Below, piece by piece: positions 11,993 to 23,483 of a stretch of 64,000 nt of DNA. Within the stretch, counting starts at the first letter, position 1. Each line of letters starts with the position of its first letter. The stretch is taken from positions 1,426,001 through 1,490,000 of the forward strand of contig JAVLRN010000006.1 of the NCBI GenBank assembly GCA_032821775.1, in the 5' to 3' direction. The translations under genes were made by a program, and so were the position numbers. The notes beneath the pieces were generated by a model. That model was given only the letters and a program-made list of their open reading frames with translations, was not told the origin of the DNA and searched no databases. This stretch comes from Sanguinoderma infundibulare (Eukaryota > Basidiomycota > Agaricomycetes > Polyporales > Polyporaceae).

Positions 11993-13465
11993 GTGGCCAC
12001 ACATGTGGAGAGATGTGATGTGGAGCACTGCTTCTTGTGGGAGCTTGAACAGTGCATGGCAGAACAATGTCTAACTGCAGACACTTCCGTCGTGGATGGT
12101 TTCATATATGCAGCAAATGTGGTCTGCACACGAGTAGAGCATCTAGCAAAAGAAGAAAAGCTGAACCTCGAAAATGCTGCAATGATCACAAAGTATGCTG
12201 ATTGCTTTCCATCTGGCCTTCCTCCCCTCATTGATGTGCCCACAGACATTTACCACTGCTTCATCCTCAAAGATGCTGATATGATCATTTTCCGCAGGTA
12301 GTATGACTGCCCCAAAAAGTATCAGGACGTATGGAAGACCCTTCTGGATGAACATCTTGCAGCCAGGTGCATCCATCCATCAGACAGTCCATATGCTTCC
12401 TCTGCCTCTTTAGTTTCAAAAACAGACCCCAAGGCACATCCACACTGGATAAATGATTACCGTGTCCTCAACTCCAATACCATTCCCGACATGCACCCTC
12501 TCCCAAAGATTGCGGACATCCTCGCCAACTGTGGAAAAGGCAAGATCTGGGGCAAACTGGATATGACTGACTCCTACTTTCAGACATGTGTCCATCCAGA
12601 TGACATCAAATACACCACTGTCACAACCCCCTTTGGACTGTATGAGTGGATGGTTATACCACAGGGTTGCAGAAATGCCCCCTCAACACATCAATGTTGG
12701 ATGAATGTGGCCTTGTGGCCATACATAGGAAAGTTCTGCCATGTCTACTTTGATGACATCATCATATGGTCACAGGATCTTCGAAAACACCATCACCATG
12801 TTACAATGATACTTGATGCACTACATGTCACCAATCTTTTCATATCACCCAAGAAGACTGCACTTTTCTTGCTAAAAGTCGACTTCTTGGGTCACCACAT
12901 CTCCAAGCATGGAATCGAACCAGATGGAAAGAAGATTGACAAGATCGTCAACTGGCCTATTCCTCAAAATACCACCATGGTCCATGCTTTTCTGGGACTG
13001 GTACGATATGTTGCAGCCTTCTTATCAAATCTGGCAGATCACACACACGTACTCAACACCCTGACTACAAAAGATGCTGATAAATGCTGGCCTGGATGAA
13101 ATGCGGAACATCAGAAGATGTTCAACTGTATCAAACACCTTGTATGCAGCCTAGAATGTCTCATAGTGATCGATCACGATGCTCTCAACACTAATGCTAT
13201 CTTCATCTCATGCAATGCCAGTGATTACTGGACTGGGGCCATCTTGTCATTCGGACCATCCTTGGAGACAGCAAGGCCTGTCACCTTCGAGTCAGCCCCT
13301 CTCAAGGGTGCCAAACTCAACTATCTCATACATGAAAAAGAACTCCTCACAATCGTACATGTGCTCAAAAAGTGGCATGTGAAACTCACTGATGTCCCGT
13401 TCACCATCTACACAGATCATCACACCCTGGAGAACTTCGGATGGCAGAAAACCTTGTCAAGGTAA
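11993..13465 (+). pseudogene. Younger Gypsy element: reverse transcriptase and RNase H
   Basis: The frame carries reverse transcriptase motifs in order: a KIWGKLDMTDSYFQ segment, PFGLYEWMVIPQGCRNAP, and the catalytic VYFDDIIIWS at about 12745. RNase H follows (13118-13465), with an SCNASDYWTGAILSF segment and KELLTIVHVLKKW. It is broken by TAG at 12299-12301 and TGA near 13099, and the RNase H frame ends with TAA near 13463. At least the first two fit C-to-T or G-to-A change of sense codons. Confidence 0.85.
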
Positions 13466-13486
13466 CAGCAGTGCTGGCAGGAATTC

Positions 13487-14398
13487 TTGATGCAATACAA
13501 CTTCACCATCAAGTATGTACCTGGAGATGCAAATGCCGCAGCAGATGTGCTATCCCATACCCCCAATCATGATGTTGTAACTCCAACTGCATTAATACAT
13601 CATTTGCATGCGGCATCCTGCACACTCCGCGAATGTCCCAAAACCATACTCACAGTCATGACAGTTTCTGGCTCACTCCACATCGCTATTGATCCTACCT
13701 GGCTAAACACGATCCATGAGGGCTATCAGAAGGACAAATGGTGTCTGAAACTTCACGACAACATTAGGTCCCTTGGAATCTCTATGTGGGATGGTCTGCT
13801 TTTCATAGGAGAACATTTGGCAATTCCCCACATACCACACATGCAGGAGGGACTTTTTCAATGCACACATGATGCAATGGGGCACTTTAGCTTGGACAAA
13901 TTGTATGCTTACCTCAAAGATGCTTACTACTGGCCACAGATGCACAAGGAACTCATGAAGATATATATCCCCACTTGCAAGGGATGTCAATGTAACAAGA
14001 GCGCAATGACAAAACCCCCAGGCCCAATGCATCCCCTCCCTGTACCAGACAGTTGGGATAACTCGATCACTATCAACTTCATTGGTCCCTTGCCTGATGA
14101 CAACAGTTTCAATTGTCTTGCCACGGTCACTGATCACCTTGGAGCTGACCTTCATCTCATTCCCACCCACACAGATGTCTCAGCAGAAGACTTTGCTGTA
14201 CAGTTCTTCAATCATTGGTATTGCAAGAATGGCTTATCAATGGATATTGTATCTGACTGTGACAAACTCTTCATGTCCAAGTTCTGGCGGGCTCTACACA
14301 CGCTCTCGGGTGTAAAGCTGAAGATGTCGACCACATATCATCCCAAAACTGATGGCATGTCTGAGAGAACAAACAAAATCATTATTCAGGCATTATGA
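13487..14398 (+). pseudogene. Younger Gypsy element: integrase
   Basis: A 303-codon frame. It starts at the RNase H tail (FTIKYVPGDANAAADVLS). The integrase H2C2 zinc site follows: His residues in CTHDAMGHFSLDKLY and the pair CKGCQCNK. The catalytic core shows TINFIGPLPD, an IVSDCDKLF segment and a TTYHPKTDGMSERTN segment. The first catalytic Asp position reads Asn (TINF), another G-to-A type change. The frame ends with TGA at 14396. Confidence 0.85.
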
Positions 14399-14461
14399 TA
14401 CCATGTTGGCCATGATCAATGCAGCTGGGCGAAGGCCTTACCTTGTGTCCAGTTTGCCATC

Positions 14462-15121
14462 ATGTCCACAGTAAATGACTCCACCGGTTTCTCGTGTTTC
14501 CAATTACACATTGAATGTCAACCCTATGTCATCCCACCCCTTCTCAATCAAAACACTGCTGATGTCACTAATAACTCGCCAGAAGAAGCTGCCCACACTT
14601 GTGATCTCATCACACACATTAAAACCGATGTCATGAAGGTCCAGGACATCTTACAGGTGGTGAAACTCATTCAGATGGTCTTGGCAAACCATGATTGAAT
14701 ATCAGATCCCATCTACAAGGTCGGGGATGAAGTGCTCCTCTCAATGCTGCATTGCTGCCAAGCATACATGCAATGCGGTGATAACTATGTCGCAAAATTT
14801 GTAGTACATTATGATGGTCCTTATAAAATCTTGCATGCATTCTCTGAATCGTCCACTTACACATTAGACCTCCCTTCCTCTATGAACTTATTTCCCACAT
14901 TTCATACCTCATTACTAAAACCATATACCCCAAATGATAACAACCTATTTCCATCTTGTGCTTTCAATCCTCCTCCACCCATACTTACAGATGATGGTGT
15001 CGAAGAGCAAGAGGTCGAGTATATTCTCAACCATCAATGCTGTGGCCATGATTACCATTTTTTAATACATTGAAAAGGTTTCCCAGATTTACATGACTCC
15101 TGGTTACCAGGTTTGATGTGT
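14462..15121 (+). pseudogene. Younger Gypsy element: integrase tail and chromodomain
   Basis: Pieces 14462-14698 and 14732-15073 encode the integrase C-terminal part (YDGPYKILHAFSES, HTSLLKPYTPN) followed by a chromodomain-like end (EEQEVEYILNHQCCGHDY). After a TGA near 15071 the frame continues with GFPDLHDSWL, the usual chromodomain ending. The chromodomain places the element in the chromovirus clade. Stops separate the parts. Confidence 0.75.
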
Positions 15122-15207
15122 CGTGATCTTGCTGCTATGGATGAATATATATGCCATAATCCTGAATTACAGGATGCTTTCCCTTCTCAATAGTGTATGC
15201 TTTCTTC

Positions 15208-15221
15208 AGAGGGTGGAAGGG
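15208..15221 (+). other. Polypurine tract
   Basis: AGAGGGTGGAAGGG lies immediately before the 3' LTR. This is the standard plus-strand priming site and fixes the LTR border at 15222. Confidence 0.8.
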
Positions 15222-15439
15222 TGTAAAGCATACAGTACCCTCTTGCCTTACTCAGTAGACTTCTTGGATTACATACACATACTATATATTCTCTCTACCA
15301 CCTGATATCGTGCTCTTTAGTCCTTACTCACATGATATCAGGTACAGTACTACACACATGTACTTGAGTCCTTACTCACACAATATCAGACTCTGTTACA
15401 GTTCTCATGTTCAAGTGTTGGAGACTGTGTCTCCTTCCA
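15222..15439 (+). repeat. 3' LTR of the younger Gypsy element
   Basis: Begins TGTAAAG after the polypurine tract and ends CTTCCA. It is gap-free against the 5' LTR, with only transitions between them. Confidence 0.9.
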
Positions 15440-15444
15440 CATAT

Positions 15445-16661
15445 GAATCAGACAGAGATCAATGAAAGGCAGCATTCAAGATGCATTAAGGCCTTTTTGA
15501 ACCAATGGTTATGTTCTTTAGCTTATGCAATTCACTGGCAATCTTTCAAACCATGATGAACTTGATCTTTAAGGACATGATCAATAAAGGATGGCTCATC
15601 ATCTATATAAATAACATCCTGATCTTCTTACTAAATCAAAAGGAGCATAAACAAAAAATCTGATGTGTCCTTGAGTGACTCCAAGAACATGACCTTTACC
15701 TCAAGCTGAAGAAATGCACATTCAATGCCACAGAAGTGGAATACCTCAGAATGATCATTCAAGCTGGAGAAATTGTGATGGATCCTGTCAAAGTGAAGGA
15801 AATACTTGATTGGCCTGAACTAACAATAGTCAAAGAAGTTCAATCCTTCCCCAGCTTTGAGAACTTCTACTGCCAATTCATCAGCCATTTCTCTGACCTG
15901 GCCTTCCCCCTGAACCAATTAACGAAGAAGAATCACCTCTGAAACTGGACTGCAGAATGTCAATGTGCGTTCAACATCCTCAAGCAGTGATTTATCTCTG
16001 CACCAGTACTGGTCATGCCTGATTCTGAATGACCATTTGTTATCACATCTGACACATTAAAATGGGTTACAGGAGTTGTCCTTCAATAAGAAGACTTGGC
16101 CAGTGAACTACATCCATGCACCTACCTGTCCAAGACATTCACCAAGATGGAATGAAACTACAAGATCTATGACTGAGAGCTTTTGGGCATCATAAAAGCT
16201 CTGAAAGAATAGAGACACCACCTTGAAGGATCCAGAAGACCAGTCTGAATCCTATTCAATCACTGAAACCTGATGTATTACTGAAGCTCAAGGAAGCTCA
16301 ATCAAAGACAAGCATATTGGCTTCTGTTCCTATCACAATTTAATGTGCAACTGGAACACATACCAGGGATAAAGATGGTGTAATCTGACACACTCTCACA
16401 ATGACTGGACCTCTGCCCAGCAGAAGACCATGACAATGAAGACCAAATTATGCTATTCAATGATCTATTCACATGAGTCATTGATGTGAATCTTATGGAT
16501 CACATTAAGACCAAAACAACCACAGACCCACTAGGACAACAGCTAAAGTATGCCCTGAATGGAACAGAATCTTGACTCTTGATCAAGGACCTCGAAGAAT
16601 GGAAAGGACAGATCTTCTACAAAGGAAGATGCTTTATCCCTAACACTGCTCTGACAACACT
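15445..16661 (+). pseudogene. Old Gypsy element: second half of reverse transcriptase, RNase H, front of integrase
   Basis: Reverse transcriptase resumes with KAAFKMH, GLFEPMVMFFSLC and the former catalytic site, now IIYINNILIF (two Asp changed to Asn). RNase H follows at about 15950-16400 (NWTAECQCAF, VITSDTLKW, LSKTFTKME). The front of integrase then reads GRCFIPNTALTTL and stops at the solo LTR insertion (target ATGAC, 16662-16666). Many codons are TGA or TAG where Trp, Arg or Gln is expected, the signature of C-to-T decay on both strands. Confidence 0.85.
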
Positions 16662-16666
16662 ATGAC

Positions 16667-18157
16667 TGTTATGTCTCAATACCTGCAGTCCTTATGCAAG
16701 TATCAATATGTAGTTGAGTATTGGATCTAACCTTACTTATTGAAGTCAAGCCATGAGTTGTTGTCCAAACAGCCCAAGAGATGTGCTATCCAAAGGAGAG
16801 TCCTCTAGTCTATAGGCAATGACTTAAATATCCGATCTACAGTCATTGACTACCAAGACCTGATAACATCTGAGTAATGCAGGCGACTAAAGTATCTTCT
16901 GAAAGACTTTATACACAGCTTAGAGAGTTCCCCTAGCTAGGGTAAGAGGTAATGGGGGTGTTCCCCTATTGGTGTGACTTATGAACTAGAAACTAGACAG
17001 TTTCCATGGAATAGGGTAGGCTCCTGTGAATAGGACAGGAGACTGAAAACTGGGTGTCGCTACTGGTGTGTCACCCCTTATATACACATCTGAGTGCTGC
17101 AGATGACTCAGCTTGTAACTAGGTAAAGTACTATGTATAGTAAGTTCAGACTACTGCTGTGGACTGCGGACTGTGCAGTGAGTCATAATGAGTCATAACT
17201 GCAGACTGCGGGATGAGTCATGATGAGTCAGAACTGTGGACTGTGCACTGTGGACTGTGGGTCGAGTCATAGTGAGTTACTACTGTAAACTGTGCACTGC
17301 AGACTGTGGACTGTGCATTGCTGTGGAATGAGTCCATGGTTCTGGACTGCAGGAGGAGTTATGACTGTGGGCTGAGTCCTGGTGTGGTCTAAGCTAAGAT
17401 GAGTCCTGTTGATGAATCCTGAGTCATGCTTTAGAATGTTCCAGCATTTGGTGGAATATTCTGGATATGACTATAGACTGTGGACTGCAGGGGAAGTCAC
17501 AGTAAGCCTAAGTATTAGGGGAGAAATAGACTGTGTAGGACACAGTCTAGAGCACTTGATATATGTCCTTGCTGGGACATGGTCATGTGGGCATGTCTAG
17601 TCTGGTCGCAAGTCCATGTTATAATAGATGGAGTAATGACTGAAGGGGAACTGTGCACAGCACAGTTACTGCTGATGGTAGAGGTGGAGACGGGCTGTTG
17701 ATAGCACAGTCTCTGAAGAGGATGCCAGGGTAGACTGTGTATGACACAGTCTATTGTGCTGGTATGAAATAGTCGAGACACAGTCTCGTGAGCGTGCCTG
17801 TACTGACTATAAGTTCTAGGTAGTCTTGATATATACGAGGGGATGGTGTAGTCCAAGTATATATCAATAGGTGATAAAAGGAATGGACTGTCCACAGTAT
17901 AGCCTGAAGTAGGAAGAGACATATAGGTCCATGATAGTCTGAGGATACATAAGAGTCATGGATAATAAGTGTATATGTCCATGGATATGGACAGATGGTA
18001 AAGGAGTGGATGGTATGGGTATAATCCCTATGATAGAGTTGTGGTAGTGCATGCATAAGGGATGTGAGGTCTGAGATAATAGTGATAGTGATATAAGTCC
18101 ATGTGGGATAAATGTAGTAAAGAAAAAATGATAACCCCCAATGTTAGTGTTGTAACA
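16667..18157. mobile_element. Solo LTR, 1,491 bp, with ATGAC target duplication
   Basis: The insert starts TGTTATGTCTC and ends GTGTTGTAACA (TGTTA...TAACA termini). ATGAC flanks it directly on both sides (16662-16666 and 18158-18162), and the host integrase continues on the far side. No coding frame is visible and no second LTR or internal region is present, so a solo LTR of a long-LTR retrotransposon is the simplest reading. Inside are GGACTGTG-rich tandem motifs (about 17150-17480) and two perfect palindromes. Confidence 0.8.
17528..17752. repeat. Two perfect palindromes inside the solo LTR
   Basis: AGACTGTGT-AGG-ACACAGTCT at 17528-17548 and AGACTGTGT-ATG-ACACAGTCT at 17732-17752. Both have identical 9 bp arms and a 3 nt centre. 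They could be paired binding sites or hairpins in the LTR transcript. Confidence 0.8.
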
Positions 18158-19196
18158 ATGACCTCACCTTTGCTGGGCATGGTGAAGAGAAGAAGACCTA
18201 TGAATCTTTATATCAACACTACTGGTGGTCAGGAATGTGGCCAATGACTCAACAATACTGTGCTGATTGCATAGTTTGCCAGCAAAACAAGGTCAACATG
18301 CATCCGATGAACCCACCACTCCATGCAATCTCACCTAGCGCATCATCATTCCTATTTCAACAAGTCTCAATCAACTACATTATGGGACTACCACCAGCAG
18401 GACCTCAGAAACTTGACTCGATTATGGTGGTGGTTGACTATGACCTTACGAAGGGGGTAAAATTTATCCCTTGTCGAAAGGACATCACGGTAGAATAGAT
18501 GGTGGAACTATACTATTGACATGTGACTCAACAATTTGAAATTTCAATAATGGTTATCTCAGACCAGGGACCCCAGTTCATATTGGTATTCTGGAAGGAG
18601 CTAGGACAACTCCTCAAGATTACAATTGCTTTAACCACAGCATACGACCCACAGGCAGATGAATCCACCAAATAGATCAATCAGGAGCTCAAAGCTCAAA
18701 ACATATATTTGATGCTATCTTGAAGATCATCCAGCAGACTGGTTCAATCACATCATTAACACAGAACTTATACACAACTCGAGAGTACATTTAGCAAGGA
18801 ACACCTCCCCTTTCTTCCTTATAATGGGCTATGAACTGCCCCTCATCTCACTGGCTATACCATCGACCAATGTCTCCACTGTCAAGGAACGAATCACTGC
18901 AGTACAGAAAGTCTGGAATGAAGCAATCGCTATCCACAAACTGGTGGACCAAATTATGAAGGACTGCATGAGACAGAAACTTCCACCCTTCACCATAGGA
19001 CAAAAGGTGTGGCTGGAAGCCTGAAATCTCAAGCAACAATATGCGAATGCGAAACTTGCACTCAAACAGAAAGGACCCTTCAAAATCATAGAAATTCTTG
19101 GACCACTCAGCTACTGCCTAGAACTGCCAAAGTCATGGTGAATTCACACAGTATTCCATGCAGCACTGCTACCACCCTTCTGTGAGAATGACACGT
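18158..19196 (+). pseudogene. Old Gypsy element: integrase zinc site, core and C-terminus
   Basis: After the solo LTR the frame reads DLTFAGHGEEKKTYE and YWWSGMWPM, then CADCIVCQQNK (zinc cysteines). The catalytic core shows VSINYIMGLPPAG and VVVDYDLTKGVKFIPC (18235-18498), then SDQGPQF (about 18560) and TTAYDPQADE. The C-terminal part (18824-19196) includes FTIGQKVWLEA, LKQKGPFKIIE and HTVFHAALLPPFCEN. It is cut at 19196 by TIR copy D. Scattered stops show it is dead. Confidence 0.8.
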
Positions 19197-20462
19197 AAGG
19201 CTGAACATGGGTATGAGTTCTTTGCAGGTATATCCATACATACCCAGATCCAGACTCATAAGTAATGGGTCTTGTGGATATGGGTATCTGTTGCATAGGT
19301 CAGGCATAGATCCGGGTCAGAGGTTTTGAAGCCATGGGTTACCTGCAGGTTACTTATGGGTTTTTCAAGAAAATAAGTAATCTGGATGTCTTCAATAAGT
19401 GGTCTGTATAATCTATTTGCCCATAATAAGTGTAGCAGGGACTCTTTGTTTGATTGAGCTATGACCAGGTCTGTTGTCTTCAGCTTTCTCTCCAGCCTAT
19501 GCAGACACTTAAATCACCCTATAGACAGTAAGACTACATCATTATAGGTGCAATTCAGAGCAGACAAGTATATTACAATCTTGATATTTGAATATATTGT
19601 GCTACTGTACAATGTGGTATCCATCTGTATGCTCAGTGTCTGCCTCCTTATTTTATGCACTTGCCTCTTTCACTCTCTTCTCCATCAACTTCAGCTTAAT
19701 CCAGGAATAACACATGCATGTGCTATTTCACCATGCTGTTTGGTGGCTAAGTCTTTAACTTTGATAGCTGCCTATAACCTCTTATGCTGCCTGCAATGCT
19801 CACACTCTCATTAATATCCATCTGATCACCCTCATCTGCACCAGCACCTCTGCCCTCATCTGTTGCAATCATCATCACCTTACCTTATAAATAGCATTAC
19901 ACTGATGCCCAGTCTGCCATTTAGGTATATCTGCAACATTCAGCTTCAAGGCTGTGCCCAGAGGGGCAACTACAGGATGCAGAGAAGGATGAGTTTACAT
20001 TCATGCATGAGAGGTGGAATGTGTGGAATGAGGAAGTGATAAATACAGAAGGGCTGCAACACTACATAGTATTACAATGTCTTCTAGGCATACAACAGGG
20101 TGCATGTGAACGCTCCAGATAAGCTGCCTGAAGGTGCTGCAATCACCACTCTTTACCTCTACATAGTTATCTTGACAGTGTTAGCCTTGTAGTTAATGTA
20201 TGATGTTTAATTTTGATCTTGGATAAATAAAATGCACTATATTACATACAAATTGACTCAAAATTGTGTATATTTAAGTGGGTCTTGCAGGTCTCTGTGG
20301 GTATGGGTCTTCATATAGGTAAACCTGTGGGTAACAGGTCAAAGATCCATGGATATGAGTTAGTAGGTCTTGACCTGTGTGGATCCAGGTCAAGCCCTTT
20401 GAGGCTTCAATACTCACAGGTATGGATCCAAGTTGACTTACAGGTGATCCATGTTCAGCCTT
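19197..20462 (+). mobile_element. TIR element copy D, 1,266 bp, left arm of a large inverted repeat
   Basis: Begins AAGGCTGAACATGGG and ends CATGTTCAGCCTT. Its flanks AATGACAC (19187-19194) and AATGAGAC (20463-20470) match at 7 of 8 positions and probably mark the 8 bp target duplication, with two extra bases (GT) before the terminus. It interrupts the Gypsy tail between FCEN and ETYGPSYL. Internal frame 19548-19814 (88 codons) has no recognised domain. Copy E is its near-identical inverse. Confidence 0.85.
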
Positions 20463-20616
20463 AATGAGACATATGGACCCAGCTATCTGCAGCCACCACC
20501 TGACCTTATCAATGGAGAAGAACAATATGATGTTGAAGCAATTGTAGGACACCAAAAGGACTGATGGGAACTCCAGTTTCTTATTTGGTAGAAAGACTAT
20601 GCATCTGCAGAAGATT
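20463..20616 (+). pseudogene. Old Gypsy element: chromodomain fragment between the two TIR elements
   Basis: This 154 bp spacer encodes ETYGPSYLQPPPDLINGEEQ and then YDVEAIVGHQK, with LQFLIW and KDYASAED after stops. That is the end of the integrase linker and most of a chromodomain. It belongs to the element that starts near 7.0 kb and is split here by copies D and E. Confidence 0.75.
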
Positions 20617-21882
20617 AAGGCTGAACATGGATCACCTGTAAGTCAACTTGGATCCATACCTGTAAGTATTGAAGCCTCAAAGGGCTTGACCTGGATCCAC
20701 ACAGGTCAAGACCTACTAACTCATATCCATGGATCTTTGACCTGTTACCCACAGGTTTACCTATATGAAGACCCATACCCACAGAGACCTGCAAGACCCA
20801 CTTAAATATACACAATTTTGAGTCAATTTGTATGTAATATAGTGCATTTTATTTATCCAAGATCAAAATTAAACATCATACATTAACTACAAGGCTAACA
20901 CTGTCAAGATAACTATGTAGAGGTAAAGAGTGGTGATTGCAGCACCTTCAGGCAGCTTATCTGGAGCGTTCACATGCACCCTGTTGTATGCCTAGAAGAC
21001 ATTGTAATACTATGTAGTGTTGCAGCCCTTCTGTATTTATCACTTCCTCATTCCACACATTCCACCTCTCATGCATGAATGTAAACTCATCCTTCTCTGC
21101 ATCCTGTAGTTGCCCCTCTGGGCACAGCCTTGAAGCTGAATGTTGCAGATATACCTAAATGGCAGACTGGGCATCAGTGTAATGCTATTTATAAGGTAAG
21201 GTGATGATGATTGCAACAGATGAGGGCAGAGGTGCTGGTGCAGATGAGGGTGATCAGATGGATATTAATGAGAGTGTGAGCATTGCAGGCAGCATAAGAG
21301 GTTATAGGCAGCTATCAAAGTTAAAGACTTAGCCACCAAACAGCATGGTGAAATAGCACATGCATGTGTTATTCCTGGATTAAGCTGAAGTTGATGGAGA
21401 AGAGAGTGAAAGAGGCAAGTGCATAAAATAAGGAGGCAGACACTGAGCATACAGATGGATACCACATTGTACAGTAGCACAATATATTCAAATATCAAGA
21501 TTGTAATATACTTGTCTGCTCTGAATTGCACCTATAATGATGTAGTCTTACTGTCTATAGGGTGATTTAAGTGTCTGCATAGGCTGGAGAGAAAGCTGAA
21601 GACAACAGACCTGGTCATAGCTCAATCAAACAAAGAGTCCCTGCTACACTTATTATGGGCAAATAGATTATACAGACCACTTATTGAAGACATCCAGATT
21701 ACTTATTTTCTTGAAAAACCCATAAGTAACCTGCAGGTAACCCATGGCTTCAAAACCTCTGACCCGGATCTATGCCTGACCTATGCAACAGATACCCATA
21801 CCCACAAGACCCATTACTCATGAGTCCAGATCTGGATATGTATGGATATACCTGCAAGGAACTCATATCCATGTTCAGCCTT
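20617..21882 (-). mobile_element. TIR element copy E, 1,266 bp, right arm of the inverted repeat
   Basis: Exactly the same length as copy D and nearly identical in reverse orientation. The 88-codon frame at 21265-21531 (minus) has the same translation as 19548-19814 (plus), and the inner 200 bp differ at about one base. Its outer end (CATGTTCAGCCTT, 21870-21882) abuts a perfect palindrome. No matching 8 bp flanks are seen, so the insertion or a later rearrangement has blurred the target site. Confidence 0.85.
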
Positions 21883-21909
21883 ATTTACATCTGCGACACA
21901 GATGTAAAT
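21883..21909. repeat. Perfect 27-nt palindrome abutting TIR copy E
   Basis: ATTTACATCTG, CGACA, CAGATGTAAAT: 11 bp perfect arms starting at the base after the element end. On the minus strand the sequence also reads as integrase codons (AIYICVADV), so one arm may be host sequence. Confidence 0.85.
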
Positions 21910-23483
21910 TGCTGTGAGGTCAGATGCTGTATCAGTTACTCAACAGGGTATCAGGTGAATCATGTTGGTGAGGTGGAATATAACTATCCAAATGTAGTTA
22001 AAACTGCCAACATCAGGGAATGGGCCCAAAAAGTCCATCCCTGATGATTGCCAGAGAAATAAGGGAATTGACAGAAGGTGTAACCAGGTGATAGTTGGCC
22101 AGTTGCTGGTTTTGAACATCTGACAAGTCTCACAGGTGGCACAAAACTTATGAATCTCCTGCATCATGCTAGGCCACCAAGCCCATTGATGCAGATATTC
22201 ATTTGTTTTGCGCAGACCCAAATGGCCAAGCATGCAGTGATCCATGTCAAGTACCAACTCAGTGAGCTTCTGTTTGTTTTGTACTTAACTCAAGGCACAC
22301 ACAGGCACTTGAAACCCAGCCACATGTGAACATACAAGAGTCCCTCATGCAGGCTAAAGTTGGAGTATGTGATGGGACTCGCTAATATTTTTTAAAATAG
22401 TGAGTCCTCTGTATATCCTGCCTTTATTGCAGGGATGAATTCAGGGTCTGACTCAATGACTGAGTTGAGTTTCAGACCATTCTGGAATGCATCTCTGAGT
22501 GTGAAGTCCTCTGCTTTCCTTGTGCTAGGGGTAGGAGTGACTGCCTCAGCAGTAGGTGTCTGTGGTAATTTCTCCTGAACCACTGACTGGCTGGGGTTAC
22601 CTTCAGTTGACCCAGGTACTTCTGTGACCACACACATCTCAGCCACTTTGAGTTCATGGCTCTCAATTCAGTTGTGTGACCTCACATGCTGTGACTTGCT
22701 TGCTTTCGGCTTATGCTGAAAGTAAGTGTTTGCCACATTGTTTGGATCACTCACCTTGGTGGACAGCTTGCAGTTCCTCCTGAGTTCTATGACTCTGAGT
22801 GCAATCTCATGCTCGACTTTCTTCTAGGGTAGCTCAGGGAGTTCATCAAACTCAGAATTAAGTCAAATATCTGCATTCACATACATGGCGCAAGGGTGGA
22901 CATTGGTAGGCATGTCATTCTCATAATAGTGAGATAGACAGTCTGCCACCTTGTTCTCCTCTTCATCAACATGTATGATGGTGGTGTTAAAGTGATTAAT
23001 ATATTTGGCCCAGTGAATAAGCCTGCTGTTGCATGAATTGTGGATGACTTTGCACATCTGAGTGAGAGCCTGGTGGTCAGTTGCAATATAGAATTTGCAA
23101 CCAATCAGCTGGTCCTTCCACTTCATCAGAGCTTCAATCACACTGAGGGCCTCCTGCTCATAAGTATGATAGGAGTGCTGTGTGGATGAGAACTTCTTGG
23201 ACATGAAACTCACTGGCCTGCATATGTGCCAGTCAGGTCCTTGCCCATACATTGCACCAACTCCATAGACTAATGCATCTGTTATCACCCAGATGGGCTC
23301 ATTGGAGTTGAGATCAATCAGTTTCAGAATTGAAGTGTGACTTGCCAAACCTTTAATGCAGTCAAGGCAGGCCTGGTGGATCAGTCACCAGTGAAATGAT
23401 TGACCATTCTTGCAGATCAACTCAAGTGGCAAAGTGTAGGCTGAGATGTCTGGCAAGAAATGGGCCAAGTATTGTACCAGTCT
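21910..23483 (-). pseudogene. Inverted Ty3/Gypsy remnant: RT end, RNase H, integrase
   Basis: On the minus strand the frame begins at the tail of reverse transcriptase (LVQYLAHFLPDISAYTLPL, near 23480). RNase H follows (22863-23348) with VITDALVYGVGAMYGQ, YEQEALSVIEALMKW and IATDHQALT. The middle (about 22270-22860) is degenerate, with a TKADx-like decayed linker. Integrase is at 21940-22257: CMLGHLGLRKTNEYLHQWAW, CATCETCQM and GMDFLGPFPDVGS. It is cut on the left by copy E and on the right by copy F. Confidence 0.8.

Larger units (their letters stand above)
9885..15439 (+). mobile_element. Younger Ty3/Gypsy chromovirus with two LTRs, nested in the old element
   Basis: It is bounded by two 218 bp LTRs (9885-10102 and 15222-15439). 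Between them lie gag, protease, reverse transcriptase, RNase H, integrase and a chromodomain-like tail, in the order of Ty3/Gypsy chromoviruses. A polypurine tract abuts the 3' LTR. Only a handful of stops break the frames, so it is younger than its host element. The flanks TGTAT (9880-9884) and CATAT (15440-15444) differ by two transitions and are the probable 5 bp target duplication. Confidence 0.9.

Noticed and set aside
17158..17480. CRISPR-like or minisatellite array of GGACTGTG units
   Set aside because: Units are irregular in length and spacing without unique spacers, and sit inside a solo LTR of a eukaryotic genome.
19548..19814. 88-residue membrane-like protein duplicated in inverted orientation
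   Set aside because: It lies inside the 1,266 bp TIR element and is duplicated only because the element is; no family match and A+T bias explains the hydrophobic residues.
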